In this document: piece by piece, positions 38,156 to 49,654 of the stretch
Numbering within the stretch: position 1 is the stretch's first letter
Layout: each line of letters opens with the position of its first letter
Source of the DNA: Gyrodactylus bullatarudis
Taxonomy: Eukaryota; Platyhelminthes; Monogenea; Gyrodactylidea; Gyrodactylidae
Direction: 5' to 3'
Length of the DNA stretch: 64,000 bases
Assembly (NCBI GenBank): GCA_012064415.1
Contig: SSNU01000055.1
Location: forward strand, 124,001 to 188,000
Notes under the pieces: generated by a model
Told to the model about the DNA's origin: nothing
Database searches by the model: none
Seen by the model: the letters and a program-made list of their open reading frames with translations, nothing else
Position numbers and translations under genes: made by a program

Positions 38156-39737
38156 GTTTGTGATTGCTTTCAACAAGATCTTTGTCTGATTCATCCAATA
38201 CAGAAATCACCAAAGAATACGCTTTTAAGATCAATATTCTCTGTACTCTTCAAGTTTTCTTTTTAAAAGTTGAGTTCAAACATGATCCCATAAACCTGAT
38301 TTTGATGAAAATTTTTGAATAAATTATCTTCTAAATTTAATGAACTTTTGGTTTTCTCGTGAATTTATTATGATCTTGATCCTGTAAAAAATTCATGCTA
38401 ATTGGATCAACCTTGAGCTCGTAAGAGCCTATTGAAAATTTGATCATGTATTTTCCAACAATAGCTGCATTCTTACTGTTGTGGTGTTTGAATATACGCC
38501 AAGCATATCCTTTAAAAGACCTATATGATTTGTAATACAAATTTTGTATTATTAATCTATTGTTTATCTTGTTACCCATGAGCCAAGTATTATGGTTCGC
38601 GCAACTTAATAAAGTCCCAGCCCAATACGTCTACTCTTCTTACCTGCCCAATACCCATAGCCTAGTCCATAACACTTACTAAGAATTTCTGAGATAAAAA
38701 CGGAATCTTTATAAATTTTTAACCCTCATTAACAACAACAAAATTTTGGCAATTCCAAATGTTTAATTAGTTCTATAGTAAATTGGAACCCTTGTCGGGT
38801 AATCTTGTTTACGTAAGCAAACATATCTCTATTTTTAGTTCATTAAGTGAGGTCACTATTGGTCACGTAATGAGAGCTTTGCGAAAAACCTCTAATTCGT
38901 ACAGTAGCAATATCCAGGTTGGGAAAATAATTCTTTATTTTGGAAAGTATCCTTACGTCGATATCATGTGATTTCCCTTTTGATAAACTAGAGCTTACTC
39001 CCCCTACCCTGTATATATATTTCGTAAAAAGCTTTTTTTGTTTGAAATTTTTTCTTTATCTATTCATATTTGTAAAATTGTTCGAATGAAATAAAAGTTA
39101 ACTGTAATGAAAAGTATCAAAAAATTTTCATCATTCAATAATGATACCCAAAAAAATAGCTTTAACAGAGAGGGACCATATATGTACTTTCTGGTACAAC
39201 ACACGATGTAAACGAATTTTTTCACATTGTTTTTAAAACTTCTTCTGATTAGTTTAATAAAACAATTTTATAACCCCCCTTTAAAGGGTAATTATTATCA
39301 CATGTATACTTGTAAGTAAGTATATCAATTTAGAAATAAAAGATAAGACAACTATATGAAACAAATATATTTCTCTTTTGAATACAAGTAATAATTGATA
39401 ATAACATCTGGGAAGTTGAGTGATCAGTTAATGGTGAATTTACACGGACAAGACTAGCAGGCGATATCGATCATTGAGAGATTACTATCACTTTTGAGGT
39501 TGACTTGAGAATGACAATGCGATCTCTGAGTAAGGTGATTATCAGACCGGTCAAAATATCGTTTCGATTTTAGGAAGTTGGTCTGTTGTTCTGGGAAGAG
39601 TTGGTCTAGTTTCCTTCGTTCACTAAAAATAATCAAAATAAATAAATAAACGCGTATACAATTCAGAAAATAAAATACCAAGAACTGAGGTAAAAATGAG
39701 CACGAAATTCATTGGTATGATGTTAAAATAGAGTTGG
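38156..39737. other. Stretch without a recognised gene
   Basis: Nothing coding or structured could be supported on either strand. Confidence 0.4.
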
Positions 39738-39960
39738 TTGGTATGGAGTTGGGAATCTATGATTTTGGCGCCAATAAAAATTTGAAAAATTACCATATTT
39801 TTCATGAAAAAAATTTATTTTCAGAACTTTTTTTCTTCAACTGGTGAGAGTGGGCAACATGGATTCCGAAAATCTTTAAAAAATTCGAATTCTTGCTGAA
39901 AAAATCGAGATTTCCGTAAAAATCATAGATTCCCAACTTCATATCAATTAGCTTTACTTA
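39738..39960. repeat. R1 family copy, internally deleted
   Basis: Left GGAGTTGGGAATCTATGATT then GGCGCC, and right GTAAAAATCATAGATTCCCA with CTTCATATCAATTAGCTTTA at the end, the complete right terminal signature. Confidence 0.65.
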
Positions 39961-40459
39961 TAGATTTTCAAATTGTCATATCGATAAGTGATTTTAGTAA
40001 ATTTCAAAAAATGATATTTTTGATAATCTTTTGTTTAAGCTTTTAAAAAAGATGCACAAATTTTCTCTATTATTTTGAGCAGATAATCTGCAGTAGAGCA
40101 CTGCTTTTCTTCTAAAGGATTTTTCTAACTCGCAGATGTGTGTTCAATTCCGATAGATAAACTTGAACTAGGTTTATACATGTTGATGGAAAATTCCCCT
40201 TCACCCACACATCTGTGCTGTCATCCCCTGGGTTTTTGTATAAGATGGAGAGAGACCACTGATGATCCTTTGAGAAATGCGCATTTGGTTCTAAATATAT
40301 TTTCTTACATATTTCTAAAGGTTTTAGCATGAATAAAATGCTCATGTTTGTGAACAATGCCTAGTGTCAAATTAATTGGGGAATTTCGCTAGTTTTTCGC
40401 AGTTTGCTCAGTTTTGAGATTTGGCGGTTATTCAAAAAACTATATTAAACTATTATAGC

Positions 40460-43357
40460 TTACTCATTGTCGGGTGTATTGTCTTTTGGGTTATTGATAA
40501 CTTCAGAAGATTGACACATTCTCTTCATTGTCAGAATTTGACTTTCCATAGCCTTCTTATTGAATTTGTTGACTGGATATCTTTCAATTCCCAGGAACTT
40601 TCTTCTCGTATCAGTTCCCATTGCTTCCTTTGAGTGTTTTTCTTTTATGAACTTGTTAGCAATGTCATCATCGTCAGTTAGTTCTATGTCAACCTAAGGA
40701 ATAATAATAATGTGAATTATAAATTGCAATTTGATCATCCATTGCATTCATGATAAACATTAAATGACCTCTCTTCCATGTTGTTCACAGTAAAAGAGCT
40801 ATCCAAAATTTTATGTAGGAAACAAGAGAGTCAAATGGGTAGCCTAAGAGAGTACTGGACAATAAATAAAGCATAGAGCAGTTCTCCAGTTATCCGAAAA
40901 GAGATATAAAAAACCAAAATGTTTTTTGTAGAGAGAGAGAGAGAGTGCATCAGGCGGGCTATTTAATAAATAGGGTAATCTACATTCCTTTTATTACATG
41001 ATAATGTTACTTGTATGTGTGATACATGACCAGGATTATCTCTTCAGCCTTATTGCTATCCTATTGGAAGAAAGATGTGAGCTCCCCTTATTGATAATAA
41101 TACTTTTGTTTTTAATTTTTCTTGTTCTATAATGTCGACTTGTTTTTAAACAGTTGGTATTAACTAATAATACTAAATTATCAATTAGCTACTATTTTGA
41201 AATCGGCTTAATAAAATCTCCATTACCAAATGCAGAATTATTTGATTTTGCTAGTTCTTTTGCCCGAGATTTTGTAAAAATAGAAATCTCATGTATGAAG
41301 TGAACTATAAGAAGAAAAACACTCGAAAAATATGTATTTTCTGAAAGATTTTTCTATTATTCTAACAAAGTTTTCTCCACTATGTATTAATCCACTCATT
41401 TCAGGGTACTTACCTCAGTAAGACTGTTAAACATGACAGATTGGTTTGTTGTAGCATGACTATACCTAAAGTCTGTAGAGGCTAATTCGTCTCCATTCAT
41501 TTCTCGGATTATGATTTTGTCTGGTCTTTCATCTTGACTAAAATATTTGTTTAAAATCATAGAGCTACTTGAGAGTAGGTTTATGAAATTACTTTTCTAA
41601 ATGTCCCATTTCTTCGTGGGAGTAAAGATTCTGTCCATTTTCACTGAGATACGAAGGCCTCTTATAGCCCCATAAGTAATTTGTACCCTGCTCAGTTGGC
41701 TGAGACTTTTGCATAGCATCACTTGGCTTGCGTAACTTAAACATGTACTTGTTAATGATTGTTTCTTTTTCTGAGAAACTATCAGACATGTGTGCAGCCA
41801 GGTCAATAGCGAGATTTTCAAGGCTCTATTGAAAGAATACTTCAAAATAACATGTAGGAAAGAATGAAAAGATGAATCTTAAAAGAATTCATGAATAACT
41901 CTGTATGTTCAAAAAAAAGTTCAATTGGCGATTAGTTCAACTCAATATCACAAACAGTATTTTACATTTTCTCCCATAGAGTTATTGATGATCAATCTGG
42001 TAAACTCTGAAATTCCTGAATGAATGCCATAGATTTTAATGAGTGAGGTATTCTATTAATTCTTGGCTAAATAAGAATTTTTTTTGAAAAACCAACCTTT
42101 AGTTTAGAAGATTGTCCCAAGAAATTAACATTTTAAGACCTCGATAAAAGTTTCTTGTGAGGGGTTTTTTCGAAAAGCGTTCTTTATATTTTTTCAAAAA
42201 CGAGTTGTCTTAACTTCTCAATGAAATATTGCAGCTTGATAAGTTATGTTTCATTCGAGAGAATACCTTAGTTCTTCTTTCAGAAAATTGGTCAATAAAT
42301 TATTTTCAGTTTTTTTTTAAACAGACTTATGGCAAGAGAAAAACTTAGCGGTCTCATACACAACCCACTTGAAGGGATAAACATTGAAGAATAGGATAAA
42401 ATGGAACAAAAGCTAATTGATATGAAGTTACGAAAACCTCGATTTTTTCATCAAAAATTCGAATATGATAAAGATTTTTTGGAATCCTACTCATGTTGCC
42501 CACTTTTACGATTTGAAGAAAAAAGTTCTCAAAAATGGTGAATCTTTTGAAAATTTGTCGGCTTTCTTGTCTAATTCTTATCTTGAAAATCTGATTTTGA
42601 TAACTCTCTCACTTTGAAATCAATAAAATTCTCAGTTCAAAGTTCGAAAAAATTGGGATTTTGGCGCCAAATTAAAATTTTAAAAATGACCATGTTTTTC
42701 ATGAAAAAAAATTTTTTTCAGAACTTTTTTCTTCAAATTGTAAAAGTGGGCGGAAAATGAGGAGGATTCCAAAACATATTTAATGAAAAAATCATAGATT
42801 CCCAACATCATATGAACCGACTTTAGTTTTCAAAAATCTAAATAAAATATTGTTTTTTTTTAGGTCAAGATGATGGAATGCACTCGGAATCTGATGATGT
42901 TTTGTTCTCAGCTCAACATGTAAATTTACAATGAATCACACTTTCATTACAGCAAAACAATATATAATATATATAATATACATTGGGGGATTCCAGTATG
43001 TACACACATTACTCAAGGCAATGAGAAAAACATCTATTTATGCAAAAGAGTTGAGTGGAAAATAATTTAGGTCACAACCGCAGTTGCCATTACAGGGGAG
43101 CCATTTTTGTTTGGTTATTTTCTTCAAGTTGAGTTGAAAATATGCATCATATGAGTTTAGAGAAGAAAAGACGTGAACCCTCTCATTGCATGACTTGAGA
43201 GCGAAAAATTTCTAGTTTTTATTATTACAATAAGTGGAAAAAAATTATATAATAAAATAATGCTTACTGGATGGATAGGCATTTTCGATTCGAAATTATT
43301 TGCTTCCTCATTAACTGATTGGGTCATTGATTCGGTGATACTCTGAATTAATGACAT
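40460..43357 (-). CDS. Four-exon gene of unknown function
   Basis: Exons 43357-43268, 41825-41593, 41537-41414 and 40693-40460 join in phase 0, 2, 0 with donors GTAAGC, GTAATT and GTAAGT and give 226 residues. The open frame continues 5' of the first ATG back to an acceptor at 43377, so an earlier exon is possible. The protein is hydrophilic and acidic, with an ELTDDDD patch in the last exon and NYLWGYKRPSYLS as the only aromatic-rich block. There is no membrane segment or recognised domain. The stop codon overlaps a donor-like GTAAGC, so a further exon cannot be excluded. An R1 element lies in the first intron. Confidence 0.65.
42408..42833. repeat. R1 family element in an intron
   Basis: Left AAAAGCTAATTGATATGAAGT; inverse right end AAAATCATAGATTCCCAACA then TCATATGAACCGACTTTAG. 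Internal TTTTTGGAATCCTACTCATG and AAAGTTCGAAAAAATTGGGA blocks match the 26.5-kb copy. Confidence 0.7.
42864..42919 (+). other. Possible small exon (unassigned)
   Basis: A T9 run and AG precede a 56-bp open segment in phase 1 (QDDGMHSESDDVLFSAQH) followed by GTAAAT. The peptide resembles that of the segment at 43855 (HSLGSMHSSVSDDDNQENH), which has the same acceptor phase. It could belong to the gene whose last exon starts at 44533, but the joins were not resolved. Confidence 0.3.
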
Positions 43358-43609
43358 GTCTCTGTTATTAGATATTCTATGTAAAAAAATAAAGAATTAA
43401 TTAATCTATTAGGGGTTATTATACAATCAATCTTTTTTCGAGTCTTGCGATTTTTAATTCTGCGCCACTATATTCATTGAAACCCTTTTTTACATTCTAA
43501 TTTTTACAAATAAAACAAGTAAGCTAGAAGCTATAGTTTATGATATCTTGGCCAGGGTATAATTTCATCAAATATAGTTCATGATGGAAAAGAGTTCGAA
43601 AGCCCCTTA

Positions 43610-43800
43610 TAAACCTAATTGACATTAAGATGAAGCCTAATTTTGGTCAGATTGAATTTTTTTCGGAATTTTTTCGAATATCCGCATCTTATTAGCTCAT
43701 GTCATTTTAGAATTCAAAAAAATATTATTTTCCTGTGAATCCGGAGTGAAAAATATCGTGTTTTTTTGTAAAAATCTCATCTTCATGTCAACTAGCTTCA
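43610..43800. repeat. R1 family copy, partial
   Basis: Shares TTATTAGCTCATGTCATTTT, TCCTGTGAATCCGGAG and CTCATCTTCATGTCAACTAG with the 2217-2817 copy. Confidence 0.6.
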
Positions 43801-43854
43801 GTTTAGAAATTACTGTTCGGAATCTATTCAACTTTATTTTTGTGATATTTCAAG

Positions 43855-44024
43855 TACACTCATTAGGATCAATGCATTCCTCTGTATCTGATGATGATAA
43901 CCAAGAGAATCATAGAGGCTTCACGCATAAACACTTTGTTCCTCAAATAGTATTACTTAAAATTCTAAAACTAATTTTCCCCACCCGTGTTTTCAAATTT
44001 TTTTACAAAAAACTCTTGATGTAG
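43855..44024 (+). other. Possible exon (unassigned)
   Basis: After the acceptor CAAG at 43851-43854 the phase-1 frame reads HSLGSMHSSVSDDDNQENHRGFTHKHFVPQ and then a Leu/Lys/Phe-rich stretch to a stop at 44024. A donor-like AT-GTAGGC overlaps that stop and would join in phase 2 to 44533. This is uncertain. Confidence 0.3.
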
Positions 44025-44532
44025 GCAGTTTGTCAAACAGGAATGAAGAGAAAAACTGTTTATGACCTACAGGTCAATTTAGCTATTGAGGGTTCACGGT
44101 CAAGTTTTTCTCTTGGCTCATTAAAAGCTTAGAAAACCGTAAGAACTAAAATTGAAACCTCATGACAATGAACCTGTGGGGAATATATCATATACAGTAT
44201 TACCGTTAGCTTTCTGGTATTGTAGTCATGACACAGAGATGAAATAATATACATACTAAACATTACAGTTCTTTTTCATTTTTATCAGCTTATTTTATTC
44301 AGAGTTTATTCATGCAATACGACAACAACTATATGACAATATATTCGCTACATGATGTATACAGTATACATCATGTCAGTCATTTAGTTATATGCATACA
44401 TTTATTAAATGTAGTCTACGGCTTAATCTATTGGGGACTATTGAAAACTTCTCAATGCTTGCACAGAGTCGAGGGAAATATTTCTAGTATAAAAGGAAAG
44501 AAAATCTTTTTGCATGTTAATTAACTTGAAAG

Positions 44533-45214
44533 CGTGTCGGAAACTTCAACTGATCTCACCAGACAAGAAAAACCAAGTTCAGATAGTAATAATACTATGG
44601 ATTCAACAAGATTTAATCGATACTTGACCTCGAACAATGAGGGAAGTGACAACAGTACTGGAACCTCAAATACTGACTCAGATTTTAAAAGTTTTTCCAC
44701 AATGGATGATCCAATCTTCACACTTGATGAATCAGCTACCAGCACAACTAGTGAGACTGAAACCAAGACCTACGACCCACCAATGGGCAGAATAAGCAAA
44801 CTTACGCCAAAAAAGATTACTGGCGAACGACAATTTCACATTCCGACTGTTTTCATTCAAGAATTTCACCAGGGTCATGTTGCATACAACATACCCGGGA
44901 TTATTGAGGACTGTTTTGAGCCTTCAGATTCCCTTAAAATAAAATTCGACTTTGGAAGTCTGATGAATGCCTCGCCGCCAATCAATAATAATCAGAATAG
45001 TATGAACCCTTCAACCAACTTTGCGAACCCGTTACCAGGGGAAGAAACAAATAAAGGCTGCAACACAGCACAGAATTCCACAAGATTCAGTGTCCTCACT
45101 AGCTATTCGGCTCAGCCAAACTCCAATGATAATGACTCAAGCAAGCCAATGAACGGTGGTCTCAGCAACAGTGATGGATTTCTTTTTGGTTCACGCTTTT
45201 CAAATTATGTCTAA
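44533..45214 (+). CDS. Terminal exon of a Ser/Thr/Asn-rich unknown gene
   Basis: An open frame of 227 codons ending at TAA, without an ATG near its start. The only AG before the upstream in-frame stop is at 44531-44532, so this is a 3' exon entered in phase 2, or the start is the internal ATG at 44597. The first third is Ser/Thr/Asn-rich. The centre holds a compact, probably folded block: RISKLTPKKITGERQFHIPT, then EFHQGHVAYNIPGIIEDCFE and PSDSLKIKFDFGS. The tail is again low-complexity. The central block looks conserved, but I cannot name its family. It ends 398 bp from the convergent DLK gene. Confidence 0.6.
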
Positions 45215-45611
45215 CTATCGTAAATGACTCGTAAAACCCCCCAAAGACTCTAAAATTATCCCTCCATGATTATTGTATTTTTTCTTTTTATTTATTCAAT
45301 ATATTTTTTTATTATTATTAAAAGAACTTACTGTTTCATCCTTGAGTCGTCTTCTTCTCTTGGTTGACTTGAATTTCTTTGGAAAAAAAAACAAGAGCTT
45401 AGTACAAAATCATGCTTTTAGGCTAGTGGTTGTTGAAATTTATTCTCCCAACTGCTGAATGGAAGATAAAGTTCATCAAATCTTTTGATGCTTTGATTTT
45501 GAATTAGGAAAACAAGTCTCAAGTCACATGACCAACTGTATTTCCATGAAGATAAGCAATTTTTGTTTTAATCCCAATTATAATTATTAGAGACACTAAA
45601 TTTTAAGGTGC

Positions 45612-48600
45612 TCACTTGTTAGTGTTGAGAAGACTGGACGATTTTGAAGGGGAGGTATGGGAAATTTTCGGTTCAATGCATTCCGACTGACCAATCAAGG
45701 TAGACTTTGTATCTGAGTTACTAACACTATAGAGGGAGGATTGCAAATTAATATAGTAGTTCTCGAATTATCGGGAATATTTTCAAAGTCACTCACATTG
45801 ACTCGAGTTTATGCCTTTTAGGGGTATTCTCAACCTCGGGTGTCAGCATGCTCAACTCATCTTCTAGTTGTCGTATTTCCTCTGGATCGACAATTTCTTT
45901 TGCTTTAGTCCGGATGACAGTAACATTCGACTTGGCATCCCACTCACAGGATGGACCAGTTGACGAGAATAAGGAATTCTGACTGGCATCAGCAAGCTTG
46001 TACAACATTTTGTTGGTGAAAACCTATTGAACACATGAGCATACATCAGGTTAGGAGCTCTATGTTTGAAAAACCTAATGTGCTTCAAAATTGAGAGTTT
46101 CTCATGAACTTGAAAATAGTTTTTCACATTCAATGCAAAAACAGCCAACTTTCAATCTGTAATTCATCGAATTTCATTAAAGTACGAACATTCGATTTTA
46201 TAATATATTTAAAACGTTTACAAAATCCAGATTTGAGGAGTATGGAATAAAAATAGATGGATCAATTTCTTTTTCGTTGGGCACTTTAAAGTGGGTGTAT
46301 CAAGGCTTTGAAGACTCTTTTCAAATTCTAGATTTCTATTATATATATCAATGAATAACAAATTGAATATATTAGGGTAGAACCTTGTTATTTATAAATT
46401 TAAACTTGACGCGCGATAGTTATGAAAAATAAATGTCTGTTAATCGTCAAGTTACTTAAAAGTAGTTATGTGGAATAAAAAAAGAAAATAAGTAAAGGAA
46501 CATACATTCTGGTCATCTAGTGAGGTCTTGTGTTTATTTCTCATCTGAACTTGGTTCTCTCCCACACCAAAAGTTTCATTCTGGTCCCTATTATGGAATA
46601 AACTTGTAATATTTACCTCAAGTTGCTTCAATCAGCAAGAACATACTTTTTATTACTACTCTTTATCAAGTCATGCAGAGTCCTTATGAAGCTCTTTCGG
46701 TTGGGATTCTCAAAGATGATTGATTTATCTGCCAGGGTTTGATCCAATTTTGAATCTTTCAAATCGACCATTGACATGGCACCACAGGAACCGCAATAGA
46801 GGAATTGCGAGTTATCCCTCTTGACCTCGTCAAAGCTTCTGGATTCCCTCAATTTATTTTTCCTAAATGTGTATTTTAAAGAATATTAAAAGTTCTCAAT
46901 AGAAATTATCAAAATTTCTTCTTAAAATAAAAATAATACAGCTACTAGACTAGGTAACCTTCTATTTTTAGTAACAAATTTCTTATTCTTCCCAAGGTGG
47001 GATCTTATTTGGCATAGAGAAACTCCCCTCCCTCCTCGTTTCTCTATCTTGAATATGATTGGTTATTGCAATTATATATGATTTTCATAGATACATATTT
47101 GTATTATGTAATGCATTGGCGAGATATTGAAGGGAAGTGTGTAGCTGTATTAGGGACAATACTGCTCAATGAATCATGAACAGAATCAATGAATCCACAA
47201 CTTTGATCAGTGTACTTTTTATTCATTTCGCTCAATACTAACAAGAAAATTTGTAAACTTTTCTACTCACATTGATTTTCTCTCGTCATTCAATTTGACC
47301 ATGGCCTCTTGCAATTCATGATATAATTGATTGACTCTAGTTAACTTGATATCGTAGTGTTTTCGAATATCTTGAGCATGCTTCAACTCATTTCTACGCA
47401 GCTTGATTAGGTACGCTTCTAATTTTGGCATGCTGACGCCTTCCTTGCGCATATACCGAAAATGTAGAGCAATTTCCTTGCTCCATTGGTCCTTGATCAT
47501 AAAGAATTCTTCATCGCTAAACTTTTCCAGGAACTCTGTACTGGCCATCTCAAAGTGACTTTGGATTTCTTTGAAATTTGGCCTTTTGCGCATATCTGCG
47601 TTCCAACATTTCTTGAGAATGACACGTATTTCAGTCGGCAGAGACATTGGTAAGGGCAGACATAAATTTTCCGACCCGACTCCCCATATTACTGACGTGG
47701 AGTCGACACCCTCATAGGGAACTTCGCAGGTCATCAACTCCCACAAGACAACACCAAAGGACCAAACATCTACTTTGAAAGAGCATGATTCATTTCTTAT
47801 TATTTCCGGGGCCATCCAAGCAACTGTCCCGGCAAAGGACATCTGAACAGATTGATTGGTCCATTTCGTTGAAGTGCATAGGTCGGAGATTTTGATCAAA
47901 TGATTGTTCCCAATCAAGATACTGAATAGAGAATAGAATATTTCAAAAAAAGAATAACAAAAATAGATCAATAGAGATAAATCATCACTGTGTTGAGCAT
48001 TATAATAAGCAAGGCTCAATGATTACGATTAAGAATACAAAAATCTACATACGTATTGATCGTAACAGACATTTAATAAAATTAATTAAGATGAAATAAT
48101 TAGTAAGTACTTACTTTGGGGATTTGAGATCTCTGTGTATGATATCCTTTGAGTGTAAATAGACCATGCCGTTTATTATTTGCTTTGTCCATGAAGTTAT
48201 TAATTCCGGACCGATAGGTTGGCCAGAATGTAACACATGATACAATTGCCCATAAGGGCAATATTCCATGAGTAGGGAAAAACACGGATTTTGAATGCAG
48301 GCTCCTTTGAACTGGACAAGATTGGGATGCTTCAACTCTCTCAAGTGTCTTATATCATTGTAATCTCCTTTGTTCAATTTTTTGATGGCTATTTTTTCCC
48401 CGTTGTAATATCCACTGAAAACAGCTCCTTGAGAGCCAGATCCAATGAATTGAAGCTCTTTGATTTTTTCAAAAGAAACGATCCAAGGTTGATTTTGATC
48501 TTTTTTAAGGTTATCAGCTGGATAGAAATATTTCATGACTGGTCTTATACAGCCCCAGAATCCGTTCATAAAATGGTAATTTTCTGGATGCTTATTCTCA

Positions 48601-48824
48601 ACATTGAAATCAGTTTCCAACTTGATATTGTTAAACTTTTCTTTTTCGTTGAGATACTCTAAAATTTTTGAGCACTTGTAGATATTTTGATCGTTGAGAT
48701 CATTTGAAAACGAGTTGTTCAAATTTGTGACAACATTATCAGAAAAGTTGGAGGACTTTTCCTTCAAAACATTATCCTGTCGATATTCCATAGCATTGGT
48801 ATTTAGAATTTCACTGTAGGTCAT
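45612..48824 (-). CDS. MAP3K13: DLK/wallenda-type MAP kinase kinase kinase (MAP3K12/13)
   Basis: Six exons, 48824-48115, 47921-47271, 46862-46647, 46587-46506, 46023-45797 and 45726-45612, join in phase (2, 2, 2, 0, 2) to 666 residues. The DLK signature GFWGCIRPV precedes the kinase domain. Visible: GSGSQGAVF, Lys148, HRDLKSPNIL from His230, SFAGTVAWMAPEIIRNE and DVWSFGVVLWEL. After the domain, a heptad-rich segment (ELKHAQDIRKHYDIKLTRVN) is the leucine zipper by which DLK dimerises. DLK acts upstream of JNK and p38 in axon injury and synapse control. The DFG motif reads Asp250-Leu251-Cys252, an unusual change of the glycine. A donor-like sequence overlaps the stop, so one more exon is possible. 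The tail past the zipper is not recognisably conserved. Confidence 0.92.
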
Positions 48825-49654
48825 TATTTATTATTCCATTTTCCATTTAAGTCAATCGCATAAGAAAATCAAACATTTGAAATTACACTAACGTAAAAAG
48901 TAAAACACTTATTCTAAACTGAACAAAAGAAAAACAAAATGCGCGAAAGTAAAAGTTTAATATTTAAAATTTAAAATATAATATTTTTAATTATAGTTTA
49001 ATTATCTATACATTAGAAAATTTACTTGAAAGTATCTATGTGAATGAAAATCTAAAAAAAATAATGAAGATTAAGATTATTGAGAATAAAATATTGGGAG
49101 CCATAATGAAGATGGAAATTAAAAAGTTGGAAATCAGTCATGAAATTGTAATTACTACCATGTAGCCATGTATTTTATCTGGGATGCAATTTAATCAAGT
49201 AAGTATCTCATTGACTGACAAATGGAGACAAAACCATTTAATTCTCATTTTCTAATATATCTTTGTAATGAATTAAAAGTAACATTGAATTGTTCCTTTT
49301 GTAATCAAAGCCAGACGTGTTTTGTATGACTACTTAAGAAAATATTCACTTTAACATAGGTAAAAAGTTATCACATACAGACCATTAATATTCACTACAG
49401 ATTCATATTTTTTTATATGTCTTTTTTAAACTAATGTCTGAAAACAAATATAATTTTAATAATAACAAGGGTTCCACACACGCATTGACATAGAAAACCA
49501 GCCTATGATAGGTGAGGCACAGATTATAGCCAATCAGAATCTGTTTGGGATAAAAGATTTCGTTTCATATCTACCTAGATCACGAGACACAAAATCAAGT
49601 TTATTATTCCTTTGTATTGATGATGGAATTTCAGATGAAAAGCACAGTATTCTC
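48825..49654. other. Divergent intergenic region between DLK and the PDZ gene
   Basis: Presumably holds both promoters. GTGAGG near 49512 and a TTTCAG acceptor at 49630-49635 upstream of the PDZ start codon suggest a 5' UTR intron or a trans-splice site. Confidence 0.4.

Noticed and set aside
40112..40357. 81-codon minus-strand frame as a further exon of the unknown gene
   Set aside because: Would need use of a donor over the stop at 40460 and shows no phase-consistent acceptor.
45400..45560. Seventh exon of DLK ending near 45420
   Set aside because: An acceptor and open frame exist on the minus strand, but the sequence holds AATAAA and has no conserved content; more likely 3' UTR.
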